Shown here piece by piece: positions 44,887-54,250 of a stretch of 60,340 bases of DNA. Within the stretch, counting starts at the first letter, position 1. Each line of letters opens with the position of its first letter. Both the position numbers and the translations under genes were made by a program. The stretch is from Rickettsia typhi. GTDB lineage: Bacteria > Pseudomonadota > Alphaproteobacteria > Rickettsiales > Rickettsiaceae. The stretch spans positions 1-60,340 of the forward strand of contig CAMCXV010000001.1 in the NCBI GenBank assembly GCA_945883665.1. The letters are read 5' to 3'. The notes beneath the pieces are model-generated. The model searched no databases, was not told the DNA's origin, and worked only from the letters and a program-made list of their open reading frames with translations.

Positions 44887-46692
44887 ATGACGCCAATTTT
44901 TTATATCAAAGATGGCAATTTGAGCTTTGCCGACAAAATTATTCTATCTTCTTTAGAATTATACATATATCCAGGGGATAAAATTTGTCTTGTTGGAAGG
45001 AATGGATCTGGTAAATCAAGCTTAATGAAGGTTATTGCAGGGGAGTATGAACTTGATAATGGAGAATTATTTAAAAATCCAGTAAGTAATATTGGTTATT
45101 TAAAACAAGATATAAAATTTAAAAAGAATTCTAGTATTTACGAATTTATTTTAGATGGTATTGCAAAACTTGAAGAAAATGTACATCTTGCTGATATTAT
45201 CTTAGATAAATTGCAAATTAATGGTAATTTAGAGCTTAAGAATTGTTCTGGTGGTCAAATTCGCAGGGCTTTTTTGGCAAAATCTCTTGTCTACAAACCT
45301 GATATTTTATTGTTAGATGAACCAACGAATCATTTAGATATTACAGCAATTGAATGGCTTGAAGAATATGTTAAATCATATGCTGGTGCTATTATTTGTA
45401 TTAGCCATGATAGAAATTTTCAAGAAAATGTAACTAATAAGGTATGGTGGATAGACCGATCAGAGCTTAGAAAATCTAATAAAGGTTTTAAGCATTATGA
45501 TGAGTGGCGTAATGAGATTATAGCTGAAGAAGAAGCGATATTGCGAAAAATGAATCGCAAATTAGAAGTGGAAAAAGGTTGGTTAAATACAGGTGTTACA
45601 GCAAGAAGAAAAAGAAATCAAAAAAGACTAGCAAATTTATATAAATTGCGTGATAGTTTGAGAATTCATCAAGCAACCTTAGCTAGCGCTAAGGCAAAAT
45701 TACATATTGAACTTTCTGAAGAAGTAAAAAAAACTCAATTTATTATTGAAGCAAGTAATGTTTCTTTTAATTATGAAGAAAAAAATATTTTTAATAATTT
45801 TAGTTTTAAAGTAAAAAAAGGTGAAAAAATAGGAGTTATAGGACCAAATGGTTCTGGAAAGTCAACTTTAATTAAAATATTGACTAAAGAATTAATGCCA
45901 CTGGAAGGTAATATCAAACAAGGTAGTAATCTGGAAATAACCTATTTTGATCAGCATAGAACAGAGTTAAATAAAGAATATAGTATTAAATTAACTTTAT
46001 GTCCAAGTGGTGGAGATCAGGTATTTTTAAAAAATCGGACAATGCATGTGGCTGCATATTTAAAAAATTTCATGTTTGATCCAAGAATTATCAATGATAA
46101 GGTAGCTACATTGTCTGGAGGGGAAGCAAATAGATTGTTACTTGCTAAGGCGCTAATTTCTCCTGGTAATTTTTTAATTCTAGATGAGCCAACTAACGAT
46201 CTTGATATGGATAGTTTAGAAATGTTGCTAGAAGTGCTTGCTGATTATGATGGAACTTTGATGATTGTTAGCCATGATAGAGATTTTTTGGAGAGACTAG
46301 TTACAAGAACTTTAGTTTTTACTGGAGATAAGATAGTTGATCTTTACGGTGGTTATCAAGATTATTTAAAATTTTATAACAAAGATGTTCATCAAAAAAA
46401 CATCATTCGTGATAAAGAAAAAAATAAAATTAATTTCATTAATTCAGAAGAAACAGTAAAAAAACAATCGAAATTAAGTTATAAATATCAGAGATTGCTT
46501 GAAGTTTTGCCAAAAGAAATCGAAAAAATAGAATCTAATATTGCGGATCTTGAGAATAAGTTAATGCAAGGGGATTTATATTCTAAAAACCCAGAATCTT
46601 TCTATAAATATTCTAAAAATCTGGAAGAAAATAAAAAACTTCTAGACGAAAAAATATTTCAGTGGTTAGAGGTTGAGAATATGAATGAGTAA
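44887..46692 (+). CDS. ABC-F family ATPase, Uup-like
   Basis: A 601-residue protein with two ABC domains and no membrane segments. The first has Walker A GRNGSGKSS (about 37-45), signature CSGGQ and Walker B LLLDEPTNHLD. The second has GPNGSGKST (about 320-328), LSGGEANR and LILDEPTNDLD. A linker rich in basic residues (about 215-275) and a C-terminal coiled coil (about 530-600) match Uup more than EttA. ABC-F proteins act on ribosomes; Uup is linked to ribosome function and transposon excision. It is a single gene between rpoN and recO. Confidence 0.9.
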   Translation: MTPIFYIKDGNLSFADKIILSSLELYIYPGDKICLVGRNGSGKSSLMKVIAGEYELDNGELFKNPVSNIGYLKQDIKFKKNSSIYEFILDGIAKLEENVHLADIILDKLQINGNLELKNCSGGQIRRAFLAKSLVYKPDILLLDEPTNHLDITAIEWLEEYVKSYAGAIICISHDRNFQENVTNKVWWIDRSELRKSNKGFKHYDEWRNEIIAEEEAILRKMNRKLEVEKGWLNTGVTARRKRNQKRLANLYKLRDSLRIHQATLASAKAKLHIELSEEVKKTQFIIEASNVSFNYEEKNIFNNFSFKVKKGEKIGVIGPNGSGKSTLIKILTKELMPLEGNIKQGSNLEITYFDQHRTELNKEYSIKLTLCPSGGDQVFLKNRTMHVAAYLKNFMFDPRIINDKVATLSGGEANRLLLAKALISPGNFLILDEPTNDLDMDSLEMLLEVLADYDGTLMIVSHDRDFLERLVTRTLVFTGDKIVDLYGGYQDYLKFYNKDVHQKNIIRDKEKNKINFINSEETVKKQSKLSYKYQRLLEVLPKEIEKIESNIADLENKLMQGDLYSKNPESFYKYSKNLEENKKLLDEKIFQWLEVENMNE

Positions 46693-46752
46693 TTAGTACT
46701 TCTCTATTCAATATGCATTAAAAAGCAGTTTTATTGTTATATAAAAAACAAT

Positions 46753-47460
46753 CTAAAAAATCAGATGTTCAATAAAGTTTTGTCTATCTTTGAGTACAGA
46801 ATCATGCAGAATATACCTATTTAAAAAATAAGAAGTAAGCTGCAGCGCTTGTTTTTTTTCTTCTGAATTAGGTTGCATGGAATTTAATAAAAATTGAGGT
46901 AAAATCAGTAGCTTATTTGCGTATTCTTCGCCAAGTTTTTTACAAACAGCCTGTCCAGATTTTGGTGAAACATAATATAAATCATTTATTTCACCCGTTA
47001 CAACACATTTATCAAGAACTAATTGATATCCAGTTTCTGCTAATAGATCAATTTCCAATTTTATGTAATCTGTAAAAGAAAAATTTTGATCATTTTTTTG
47101 TTGATCAAGATAGTTTAGGAATTTAGAAAAGAATTTGTTATGTGGTTCTCTTTCGCAAAACGCTTTTTTTATTACACTAACTATCGAGTTAAATGCATAT
47201 AGTTTTGTTTTATTTTGAATTATAAAACTACTGTAAGATTTTATTAGTTCACATTTCGCACTGCCTAAATGCTCATGAAGCCTTGCTCCCCAGAAGAAGT
47301 CTACTAGATTGGACTCTGCCAGTACATCCCCATTTTTTTTACCATATTGTTTTATCACCCCAGAATATAAACCATGTTTTTCAGTGAATAAAGTAACTAC
47401 ATAAGTATTTTCTTTAAAATAATTTTTTGCAATAATTATACCTTGATCGCGAAAATTCAT
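46753..47460 (-). CDS. recO: DNA repair protein RecO
   Basis: A 235-residue RecO. The N-terminal OB-fold opens MNFRDQGIIIAKNYFKENTYVV, given here over two blocks, followed by FTEKHGLYSGVIKQYGKK. The helical C-terminal part has DKCVVTGEINDLYYVSPKSG and a later Cys, a reduced form of the zinc-binding region. RecO loads RecA on SSB-coated DNA with RecR. Unlike in many bacteria, it is not next to era. It is divergent from the solute-binding gene, 42 bases away. Confidence 0.9.
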   Translation of the reverse strand: MNFRDQGIIIAKNYFKENTYVVTLFTEKHGLYSGVIKQYGKKNGDVLAESNLVDFFWGARLHEHLGSAKCELIKSYSSFIIQNKTKLYAFNSIVSVIKKAFCEREPHNKFFSKFLNYLDQQKNDQNFSFTDYIKLEIDLLAETGYQLVLDKCVVTGEINDLYYVSPKSGQAVCKKLGEEYANKLLILPQFLLNSMQPNSEEKKQALQLTSYFLNRYILHDSVLKDRQNFIEHLIF

Positions 47461-47502
47461 GTATTATAAATAATATTATCAATAAGAGGATATTATTAAA
47501 TT

Positions 47503-48300
47503 ATGTCGACTAAAACAATCAAATATTTTTTTCTTTCGATTTTTCTGTTTTTGATCTTCAATAATAATGTTAATGCAGCGCGAAAAAAATTAGTATTAGC
47601 GGGCGATTATTGGTGTCCTTATAATTGTAGCAAAGATCCAAATTACCAAGGATTCCTAGTAGATGTAACCAGAAGAGCTTTGCATATTTACGGTATTGAT
47701 ATTGAATATAGAATCATGCCTTGGCGAAAAGCTTTAACTGGAATAAAAAAAGGTAAAATTAATGGAATAATAGGAATTAGCCAGATAAAAGGTCTTAATC
47801 TTGTTACCACAAAATTTCCTTTAGAGTATAGCGTAATAAGCGCTTTTACCAGAAACGATAGTGATTGGGTATATGATGGGTCGGATTCTCTTAGAGGGAA
47901 AAAGCTCGGGATTATTATGGATTATAACCTTAATGAAGAAATAAATAACTTTTTTGGCATGCATTATACAGCAAATCCTAGAATTTTCGTTGTTGAAGAT
48001 GGTAAGAAAGCAGTTAGAGATTCTATCATTAATTTGATAAATGGTATTAGTGATGTGTATGTTGAAGATCAAAGAGTAGGAGAGCACTATATTAAGAAAT
48101 ATAATTTATCTAATTACATAAAAAATGCTGGTATCGTAAGTAATGAACATTTACCTTTATACGTTGCATTTAACGCAGAAATACCAGATGTTAAAGAATA
48201 TGTTAAATTTTTAGAAGAAGGTATTGCTTCGTTAAAAGCAACTGGTGAATATGAAGAATTAAGAGTTAAATATAAAATGGGATTAGAAAATAAGGGATAA
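47503..48300 (+). CDS. Family 3 extracellular solute-binding protein
   Basis: A 265-residue periplasmic protein with a signal peptide (about 1-25, ending NVNAA). The mature part opens KKLVLAGDYWCPYNCSKDPNYQG and continues LVDVTRRALHIYGIDIEYRIMPWRKAL (both given here in part). This is the pattern of family 3 solute-binding proteins (SBP_bac_3), which bind amino acids or related small molecules. The WCPYNC pair of Cys could form a disulfide. No permease or ATPase lies next to it, so it is an orphan, and the ligand is unknown. Confidence 0.82.
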   Translation: MSTKTIKYFFLSIFLFLIFNNNVNAARKKLVLAGDYWCPYNCSKDPNYQGFLVDVTRRALHIYGIDIEYRIMPWRKALTGIKKGKINGIIGISQIKGLNLVTTKFPLEYSVISAFTRNDSDWVYDGSDSLRGKKLGIIMDYNLNEEINNFFGMHYTANPRIFVVEDGKKAVRDSIINLINGISDVYVEDQRVGEHYIKKYNLSNYIKNAGIVSNEHLPLYVAFNAEIPDVKEYVKFLEEGIASLKATGEYEELRVKYKMGLENKG

Positions 48301-48309
48301 TTGATTATT

Positions 48310-48763
48310 ATGAAATAAAAAAATAATTCTTTATGTGTTGGTATAGAATGATTGCTTTTAGCCGAAGAAACGCAATCTATATTATCTCATGACAAAACAA
48401 AATCTGAACAGGAATTATATAAATAATTTCTGGAAATAAGTGAAGTACTTAAGAGAATTGGTATTGATGTGAATTTTGCGCCTGTTCCAGATTGAAACTG
48501 CGATGCTTTGGATAAGCATAATAGAACTTATAGATTAGAACCAGCGCAAGTTATTGCTTTAAATAAAGAAGCAATTCGCAGATTAATAGATAGCGGAGTA
48601 ATGCTAGTAGATTAAACATGAACCTAGTCTTGCATCATTTGGAGAAATAGATACTCATCTGAAAGTAGCTGTCAGTGATATTTCAGAAGAGGAATTATTA
48701 TCAAAAGATTTATTATTATTTAAAGAATTATTGGGAGATACTGAAGTTTGGGCTAATTTTTAA
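48310..48763 (+). pseudogene. nagZ: Decayed beta-N-acetylhexosaminidase (NagZ, GH3)
   Basis: Downstream of the solute-binding gene, a broken frame encodes blocks of a GH3 enzyme. They are FLEISEVLKRIGIDVNFAPVPD, given here in part, then EPAQVIALNKEAIRRLIDSG, KHEPSLASFGEIDTHL, AVSDISEEELLSKDLLLFKELL and EVWANF, then a stop at 48761-48763. These match the order in NagZ (NxxPVLD, then KHFPGHG, then DSHxxLP). Here the KHxPGHG motif is degraded to KHEPSLA. Stops follow codons such as LYK, PVPD and VMLVD, and at least one frameshift separates the blocks. The N-terminal third and the C-terminal part are lost. NagZ recycles peptidoglycan. Confidence 0.78.
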
Positions 48764-48810
48764 TCGCTTAGTTTCTTTAACTTAACTTTATATATTTCAG
48801 AGGAAATTTT

Positions 48811-48847
48811 GCCCCCTTCTTGGGAAAAGAGGGGGGGTGTTTTTTAT
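48811..48847 (+). terminator. Rho-independent terminator after the nagZ remnant
   Basis: CCCCCTTCTT pairs with AAGAGGGGGG around a short loop, followed by TGTTTTTTAT. The T-run lies on the plus strand, so it once ended the nagZ transcript; it now also separates the convergent polysaccharide cluster. Confidence 0.7.
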
Positions 48848-48851
48848 AAGA

Positions 48852-49850
48852 TTAAGGTTTGTATAAAATTACATAAAATTCGTTACTATTTTCTGCTGTA
48901 CAAAATACTTTTTCTATTTTTAAAGGTTGTAACTTCATTTTATATAATTCATTTACGATATTATAAAAACTTTCGGGAGTAAAACGCCATTTATGGGAAT
49001 CGATATAAGCACCATTAGCATCTTCAAACTCCTTTAATGCATCAAAAAAACAAGATTTTACATCTTCAAAATTTTTATCACCATTATAAGGATTAAAATA
49101 GACATTAGATTTATATGACATTTCTCCATTATTTCCTTTCCAATGCTCTGTAGAATCATTATGTGTTGTTTCACATCTCATACTTAAAATAGTTTGTAGT
49201 GAATGAACTTTAGGTTTTTGCCAATATATAGCTAAGACTTCAGATAAAGGAGTAATAGAAATATGATGATCAAAACAGTATCTTTTATCAGGAATTGCTA
49301 TAAAAAATTTACCTCCTTCTTCCAAAAGGTTAGCTACTTGATTTAAATGTTTTACCAAATCTACTTGATGTTCAATATTATGGCTAGAAAATATTAATGA
49401 AAATTTTTCCTTTATAAGGCTCATATCCCCTTCAGGATGTGTATAGCTAATTTCTGGTATTTTGCTTATATCTAGTTTTTCTGCTATAGCTTTTTCTATA
49501 AGGGTTTTTTTATCATATACATCAAAATATTTTACATTATCACCAATAAGTATAGGGTTAAACCAAGGCGCTATTTCTAGTGATTTAATTTTGTTCAAAT
49601 CGGGTAAAAGCTTAAAAAATTCCTCACGCCCAGCAATTGGAGGTAAACATATATTTAAATTACATGATAAATTTTCATTATGATTTGTAATATTACTTAA
49701 AACACTTGTTAATTCAGTTTTTAATATGTTACAAGATTGAGCAATAAAATTCAATTTTTTATTTGTTTTATACATGTAAAATACTATGCCAATTATACAA
49801 AACAAAGAAATTATTGAAAATAAGAATAGATTTGATATTTTTGTTGACAT
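48852..49850 (-). CDS. Membrane-anchored SAM-dependent methyltransferase of the polysaccharide cluster
   Basis: A 332-residue protein with one N-terminal membrane segment (about 7-26). A class I methyltransferase domain follows, with SLEIAPWFNPIL (about 88-99, motif I region), EGDMSLIKEKFSLIFSSHNIEH and LNQVANLLEEGGKFFIAIPDKRYCFDHH (given here in part; about 174-190). The pattern EIAPxxxPxL and IPDKRYxFD is seen in methyltransferases inside O-antigen clusters. It may methylate a sugar or a chain end. It is the last gene of the minus-strand polysaccharide cluster and overlaps the RgpF-like gene by one base. Confidence 0.75.
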   Translation of the reverse strand: MSTKISNLFLFSIISLFCIIGIVFYMYKTNKKLNFIAQSCNILKTELTSVLSNITNHNENLSCNLNICLPPIAGREEFFKLLPDLNKIKSLEIAPWFNPILIGDNVKYFDVYDKKTLIEKAIAEKLDISKIPEISYTHPEGDMSLIKEKFSLIFSSHNIEHQVDLVKHLNQVANLLEEGGKFFIAIPDKRYCFDHHISITPLSEVLAIYWQKPKVHSLQTILSMRCETTHNDSTEHWKGNNGEMSYKSNVYFNPYNGDKNFEDVKSCFFDALKEFEDANGAYIDSHKWRFTPESFYNIVNELYKMKLQPLKIEKVFCTAENSNEFYVILYKP

Positions 49851-50926
49851 TATTTTTCTCCTATAAATTCTAAAATCTTGTCTTTAAATGATTTTTTAGG
49901 ATTCACTTGCAAGAGCAATTCCTCTATAATATCTTCGGCGTTGTTAATATTAAGTTTGTTTAGTATGTCTAGCAGTTCCGCTGCATAATATTTGCATCTT
50001 GAGAATACATCTTTTTTTAGTAATGGTAATTCTAATTGTAACAGTAATTTTAGATAAATAACATTATGATTTAGTCTATACATAAGATTCAAAGCTGAAT
50101 ATATGTCTTGCTCATTATTCTTAAAACTATTAAAAAAAGATGTATTAGTAAACTTTTGTATTTTGTCTGGTTTGTTGATTAATTCTTGATACATCTTGTG
50201 TGAATTAATATAAGCATCCATATCAAAACTATGTTTTTTTATTGTTGAAGAAAATGCTATTTCTCCATTTTTTATTACTTGCACTCTGCTATAAGTAGGT
50301 TTATATTTTTTTTGCCAAAAATTCCAAAATATTTCAGATTTTAGTATTTTTTGATTAATAACTAAAAAATAAGAGCAAATATGATGATGTTGGTAAACTG
50401 CCGGACCGTATGCTTCGCTTACCCCCCAAAAATCTAAGTTTTTGGCATTCATTACATCAAACATTGGTTTTAAGCTTTTGATATGAATTACACTATCATT
50501 TGCTATTAAAAGACTTTTTGAATTTAATATTTGATTTTTATATTTCAAAATACCATGTTTATACGCACCAAAATCTTTACCATAATTTTCTCTAATAATA
50601 ATTCTAACGCATATAGATTTTATCTTTTCTATATCTTCTAAAACCACATCTTTATTGGCAATAAATATAATTGAATAACCAAGTAATTGTAAATCTAAAA
50701 GATAACGATTTAAACTTTCTGATATTCTGCCATCTTTTGGGTAGGAGACAAAAATACATATTTTATCACCAAAATCTGAGCTACCTAAATATTCATTTTC
50801 TTTTAATAAGCCTAAAAATGATTTAACATAAAAATAACAGTCTATAGGCAAACTATAAAAAAAGTAGTATAGTAACCATATTGCTTTTCTTAATAAAATC
50901 TTAATGCATTTTTTTATATATTTCAT
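49850..50926 (-). CDS. RgpF-like rhamnan synthesis protein
   Basis: A 358-residue protein resembling the rhamnan synthesis F family (PF05045). It has DKICIFVSYPKDGRISESLN (about 54-73), IIRENYGKDFGAYKHGILK (about 112-130) and LLIANDSVIHIKSL (about 139-152). DFWGVSEAY (about 166-174) and HHICSYFLVINQKIL follow. In streptococci RgpF takes part in rhamnose-glucose polysaccharide synthesis. Members occur widely in O-antigen clusters as probable glycosyltransferases. Its neighbours (rmlA, rmlC, rmlD) fit a rhamnose-containing glycan. The N-terminal hydrophobic stretch (about 14-36) may be a membrane association site. Confidence 0.82.
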   Translation of the reverse strand: MKYIKKCIKILLRKAIWLLYYFFYSLPIDCYFYVKSFLGLLKENEYLGSSDFGDKICIFVSYPKDGRISESLNRYLLDLQLLGYSIIFIANKDVVLEDIEKIKSICVRIIIRENYGKDFGAYKHGILKYKNQILNSKSLLIANDSVIHIKSLKPMFDVMNAKNLDFWGVSEAYGPAVYQHHHICSYFLVINQKILKSEIFWNFWQKKYKPTYSRVQVIKNGEIAFSSTIKKHSFDMDAYINSHKMYQELINKPDKIQKFTNTSFFNSFKNNEQDIYSALNLMYRLNHNVIYLKLLLQLELPLLKKDVFSRCKYYAAELLDILNKLNINNAEDIIEELLLQVNPKKSFKDKILEFIGEK

Positions 50927-50984
50927 ATATCATTTCATCAATAATGTCGGGTTAACATAAGATAAAGCTAATTAGTTTATCTTT

Positions 50985-51130
50985 ATTTTTAATTCTTCTA
51001 ATAGGAAAAGAACATACACTTTCCATTTTGGTAGCGCAAGATTAAATATTATTAGCATCTTTATAAATTCGCACCAAGATGCTTCGCCAGTAGCTAAGTC
51101 AAATATGATTTTAATAAATAGATCTTTTAT
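50985..51130 (-). pseudogene. Mosaic fragment of rmlD
   Basis: Positions 50985-51047 match 55145-55207 (the 3' end of rmlD) at about 60 of 63 bases. Positions 51049-51093 match 55342-55386, an internal part of rmlD, with about five changes. Positions 51088-51130 match 56149-56190 upstream of rmlD. In protein terms it carries VYVLFLLEEL and IFDLATGEASW, as in the C-terminal region of RmlD. It is a shuffled, non-coding remnant in the spacer between two cluster genes. The rest of the 259-base spacer shows nothing else. Confidence 0.8.
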
Positions 51131-51185
51131 TTTTTTATTACTAACATATTAAAATTATTATTATTTAATAAAGATTTTTAATTTT

Positions 51186-51992
51186 CTATTTATTGCTTTC
51201 TTCATAATACCAACCATTTAATTTAGCAATATCTATAATTGGAACAATTGGTTGCTTTGTTCCAACAACTATACGTGCATAGGGGGAATCTGTTCTAGGA
51301 GTTTTAAATTTTGTTATAACGGCTACACTATCATAAAAGGTAATAGATCTTATCCATCTCAACATTTCTTTTTGACCATCTGAAAGTTGATTATAAAAAT
51401 AGTTATTATCATTAGAATTATTAACATTATCTGCCTTAATATGATATGTGTTTAGCAAATCGACTAAATTTTTAAAATATTCTATTTGCGAAGAAGCAAC
51501 TTTGTAGCCACCATTAAATTCTTTCCAATAAGAAGTATGCATATCTTCAATAATATATAGACCACCTGGATTTACTTTAGAAAACATGAATTCAAAAGTT
51601 TGAATTACATCTTGAGAAATATGAGACGCATCATCTATAATGACATCAAAAGTTAAGTCTTTTAAATTTTGAGATATTAAATTTTTTTTCGTAGCATCAA
51701 AGCAAAAAGTTTTTATCTCTTTGTCAAGAACTTCTTTGCGAATATCTTCGTTAATATCTATTCCATAAATCTTAGCATTATGTAGATATTTTTTTAATAT
51801 TTGTAAATTTCCACCATTCTGCACTCCAATTTCAAGTATAGAAGCATTTTTTCCTATAATAGGTTCTAAATATATTTGATATATATCGAGATAGTTTTCC
51901 CATTTATCTGAAGCATTATCTTTGTGCTCTAGAAATATCTCCTTAAAACTTGGTTTCTCAATAGAGGCCACAGCATTAACATTTCGATTCAT
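51186..51992 (-). CDS. Class I SAM-dependent methyltransferase of the polysaccharide cluster
   Basis: About 268 residues from ATG 51992. An AAAGGT ribosome-binding site lies eight bases upstream. The frame extends to a TTG at 52031, which is less likely. Motif I is ASILEIGVQNGGNLQILKKY (about 50-69). GIDINEDIRK, FDVIIDDASHIS (about 115-126) and VNPGGLYIIEDMHTSYW (about 137-153) follow. The DDASH and EDxHTSYW pattern is typical of methyltransferases in sugar and macrolide-type clusters (MycE-like). It probably methylates a sugar of the surface glycan. It is preceded by the ABC exporter genes. Confidence 0.8.
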   Translation of the reverse strand: MNRNVNAVASIEKPSFKEIFLEHKDNASDKWENYLDIYQIYLEPIIGKNASILEIGVQNGGNLQILKKYLHNAKIYGIDINEDIRKEVLDKEIKTFCFDATKKNLISQNLKDLTFDVIIDDASHISQDVIQTFEFMFSKVNPGGLYIIEDMHTSYWKEFNGGYKVASSQIEYFKNLVDLLNTYHIKADNVNNSNDNNYFYNQLSDGQKEMLRWIRSITFYDSVAVITKFKTPRTDSPYARIVVGTKQPIVPIIDIAKLNGWYYEESNK

Positions 51993-52058
51993 TTGTTTAC
52001 CTTTTGTTATATATCTGTCAGAGAATAGCAATATTTTTTATAAAAACAATAATATCAT

Positions 52059-52796
52059 TTAGAAATTAGATTTTTCATATTCTTTTATTACTTTCTCGCT
52101 ATCGCCATCGGCTATAACTTCACCATTTTTTAGCCAAATAATCCTACTACAATAGTTTCGCACTAAATCCATTGAGTGTGAGCTTAAAACCATTGTGCAA
52201 TCGAGCGAGAGGAAATTTTCCAATCTTTTTTTGGCCTTAATAGCAAATTGGGCATCTCCTGTTCCGATTACTTCATCAGCTACTAAAATTTCTGGATCTA
52301 TAGCTGTAGAAGCTGCAAATGCTAGTCTTAAACTCATGCCAGCAGAGTAGGTTCTAACTGGTTGATGAATAAAATCACCAAGTTCAGAGAACTCAACTAT
52401 AGAAGGAATCTTTTCCTCTGCTTCCAAGCGGCTTAGACCTAAAAACATAAGTCTAATTTTTATATTTTCAACACCAGTTAGATTTTGTTCAAAACCTGTG
52501 TTAAAGTCAAGAAGTGGTGAAACTATCCCATTAATCTTAACCTTGCCTTTACTTGGTTGGAAAATTCCAGATACGGTTCTAAGTAGCGTAGTTTTGCCTG
52601 ACCCATTAAGACCAATTATACCTAGTTTTTCCCCATTCGCAACGCTAAAAGAAATATTATCCAATGCTCGAAATGTTTTAGCTATTGGTTTTTTTGCCTT
52701 GGCATAAAAATTCAGCACAGCATTTTTTAAGCTGTAAGCATCTTCATTATCAAGATAATAATCTATCGAAACTTTATGTAATTCTATTGCATTCAT
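52059..52796 (-). CDS. wzt: Polysaccharide ABC exporter, ATP-binding protein (Wzt-like)
   Basis: A 245-residue ABC ATPase of the O-antigen/teichoic acid export type. Walker A is GLNGSGKTT (about 57-65), the signature is YSAGMSLRLAFA (about 145-156) and Walker B ILVADEVIGTGD (about 164-175). The domain ends with LSSHSMDLVRNYCSRIIWLKNG (given here in part) and has no C-terminal carbohydrate-binding domain. So it belongs with the KpsT/RfbE-like short forms that do not read a capped chain end. It pairs with the permease 128 bases upstream in the same cluster. Confidence 0.9.
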   Translation of the reverse strand: MNAIELHKVSIDYYLDNEDAYSLKNAVLNFYAKAKKPIAKTFRALDNISFSVANGEKLGIIGLNGSGKTTLLRTVSGIFQPSKGKVKINGIVSPLLDFNTGFEQNLTGVENIKIRLMFLGLSRLEAEEKIPSIVEFSELGDFIHQPVRTYSAGMSLRLAFAASTAIDPEILVADEVIGTGDAQFAIKAKKRLENFLSLDCTMVLSSHSMDLVRNYCSRIIWLKNGEVIADGDSEKVIKEYEKSNF

Positions 52797-52924
52797 TAGA
52801 CTTCCTTAGCATGAACTATTTTAATCAGTAATTTTATCATTAAAATCTATTTCCGTTTTTTTAAAATATATTAATATTAAAAAAGCTTTTATTTTTATAT
52901 TTATTTCTTCTAAAAATTCTCTAT

Positions 52925-53704
52925 TTACGCCCAAAAAGGTACAAAACGTTCCCATTTTCTTTTTAAAACAAATTTAAGCAACATTAGTGCTAATACAAAA
53001 ACTATGCTAATTAAATAATGATTAATATGTGCAAAATCGTTATTTAATAATGGATACCTAATTAGTTCGATCAAAGAGGCTAGGGGATTCATGTAAACAA
53101 CAATAGCAATACCTTTTTTTATCAATAATTCTGGTGGATATAATACAGGTGTAACTATGAATAATAGTGCTAGAATAGAAGTAATAGCATGCTGAAGATC
53201 TCTATATCTAAGACCAAGATAAGCAAAACTGCCACTAATACCATAAAAATAACATACTAAAATTACAATCCCTGGTAACATATAAAAAATGCTTAAAATG
53301 TTGAATTTATCAAAAATAATTAAAATTCCTACAACAGTGCAAAGACCAACAGCTAAATAAAACAAAGAGGTAAATAAGGTGCGGAATATAAAAATTGACT
53401 GAGGTAGAGGAAGTTGCTTAAGATAATTATGGGCTATTACAAAAGTGCCGCAACCTTCAATCATAGCAGCAGAGATAAATGTCCAAAGAACTGATCCTAT
53501 AGTTAAAAATGGGATAAATTCGGATGCTTTCATGCCAAAAATCCTTGACCAAACATATCCTGCTACTAAGGAAAAAAACAATTGTTGTATGACAATCCAA
53601 GATATACCAAGATATGATCGTCTGAATCTGCTTTTTAAATCTTGCTTAGCTAAAAAATAATATAAATCGAAATATTTAATAGCTACTGAGAGATCACTTT
53701 TCAT
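52925..53704 (-). CDS. wzm: Polysaccharide ABC exporter, permease (Wzm-like)
   Basis: A 259-residue ABC-2 type permease with six membrane segments. The N-terminal LYYFLAKQDLKSRFRRSYLG and GISWIVIQQLFFSLVAGYVW (about 33-52) match the Wzm/TagG family. A later block AYLGLRYRDLQHAITSILALLF, with VTPVLYPPELL, is also typical. With the ATPase it would export lipid-linked polysaccharide across the inner membrane. Its ATG overlaps the rmlC stop as ATGA (53701-53704), so the precursor-synthesis and export genes are one operon. Confidence 0.9.
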   Translation of the reverse strand: MKSDLSVAIKYFDLYYFLAKQDLKSRFRRSYLGISWIVIQQLFFSLVAGYVWSRIFGMKASEFIPFLTIGSVLWTFISAAMIEGCGTFVIAHNYLKQLPLPQSIFIFRTLFTSLFYLAVGLCTVVGILIIFDKFNILSIFYMLPGIVILVCYFYGISGSFAYLGLRYRDLQHAITSILALLFIVTPVLYPPELLIKKGIAIVVYMNPLASLIELIRYPLLNNDFAHINHYLISIVFVLALMLLKFVLKRKWERFVPFWA

Positions 53705-54249
53705 ATATAAACTTCTGCTTGAGCAAGTGTTAAACCTGCCTCATCTTTACTAGCAATTTTAATTTCTGATACCAAAGGCCATTCTATGCCAATTTCAGGA
53801 TCAGACCATAGTATACTTCGCTCTAATTCTGGCGCATAATAATCAGTAGTTTTGTACAACATCTCGGATGAATCTGCAAGAGATAAAAACCCATGAGCAA
53901 AACCAGCTGGAATCCATAATTGCTTTTTGTTTTTAGCTGACAATAATGCTCCCACCCATTTACCAAATGATGGTGAGTTTTTTCTTATATCAACGGCTAC
54001 ATCAAAAACCTCGCCACTTATTATGCGCACCAATTTACCTTGTGCTTTCGGATTTAATTGATAATGCAAACCTCTTAGCACGCCTTTATGTGAACATGAT
54101 TGATTATCTTGAACAAAACTTACTTTTTGCTCAATAATTTTTTCAAAATTACTATGATTAAAGCTTTCGAAAAAGAAACCTCGATCGTCAGAATAGGTTT
54201 TTGGTTCTAACAAAACCACTTCTGGAATTGCTAATTTAATAAAATTCAT
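53701..54249 (-). CDS. rmlC: dTDP-4-dehydrorhamnose 3,5-epimerase
   Basis: A 182-residue RmlC. Motifs are SDDRGFFFESFN (about 20-31), QDNQSCSHKGVLRGLHYQ (about 47-64, with the catalytic His in LRGLHYQ), VDIRKNSPSFGKWVG (about 91-105) and IPAGFAHGFLSL (about 118-129). It epimerises C3 and C5 of the dTDP-4-keto sugar on the way to dTDP-L-rhamnose. It begins 2 bases after the rmlA coding region and overlaps the exporter permease by 4 bases. The length matches the family. Confidence 0.96.
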   Translation of the reverse strand: MNFIKLAIPEVVLLEPKTYSDDRGFFFESFNHSNFEKIIEQKVSFVQDNQSCSHKGVLRGLHYQLNPKAQGKLVRIISGEVFDVAVDIRKNSPSFGKWVGALLSAKNKKQLWIPAGFAHGFLSLADSSEMLYKTTDYYAPELERSILWSDPEIGIEWPLVSEIKIASKDEAGLTLAQAEVYI

Positions 54250-54250
54250 T

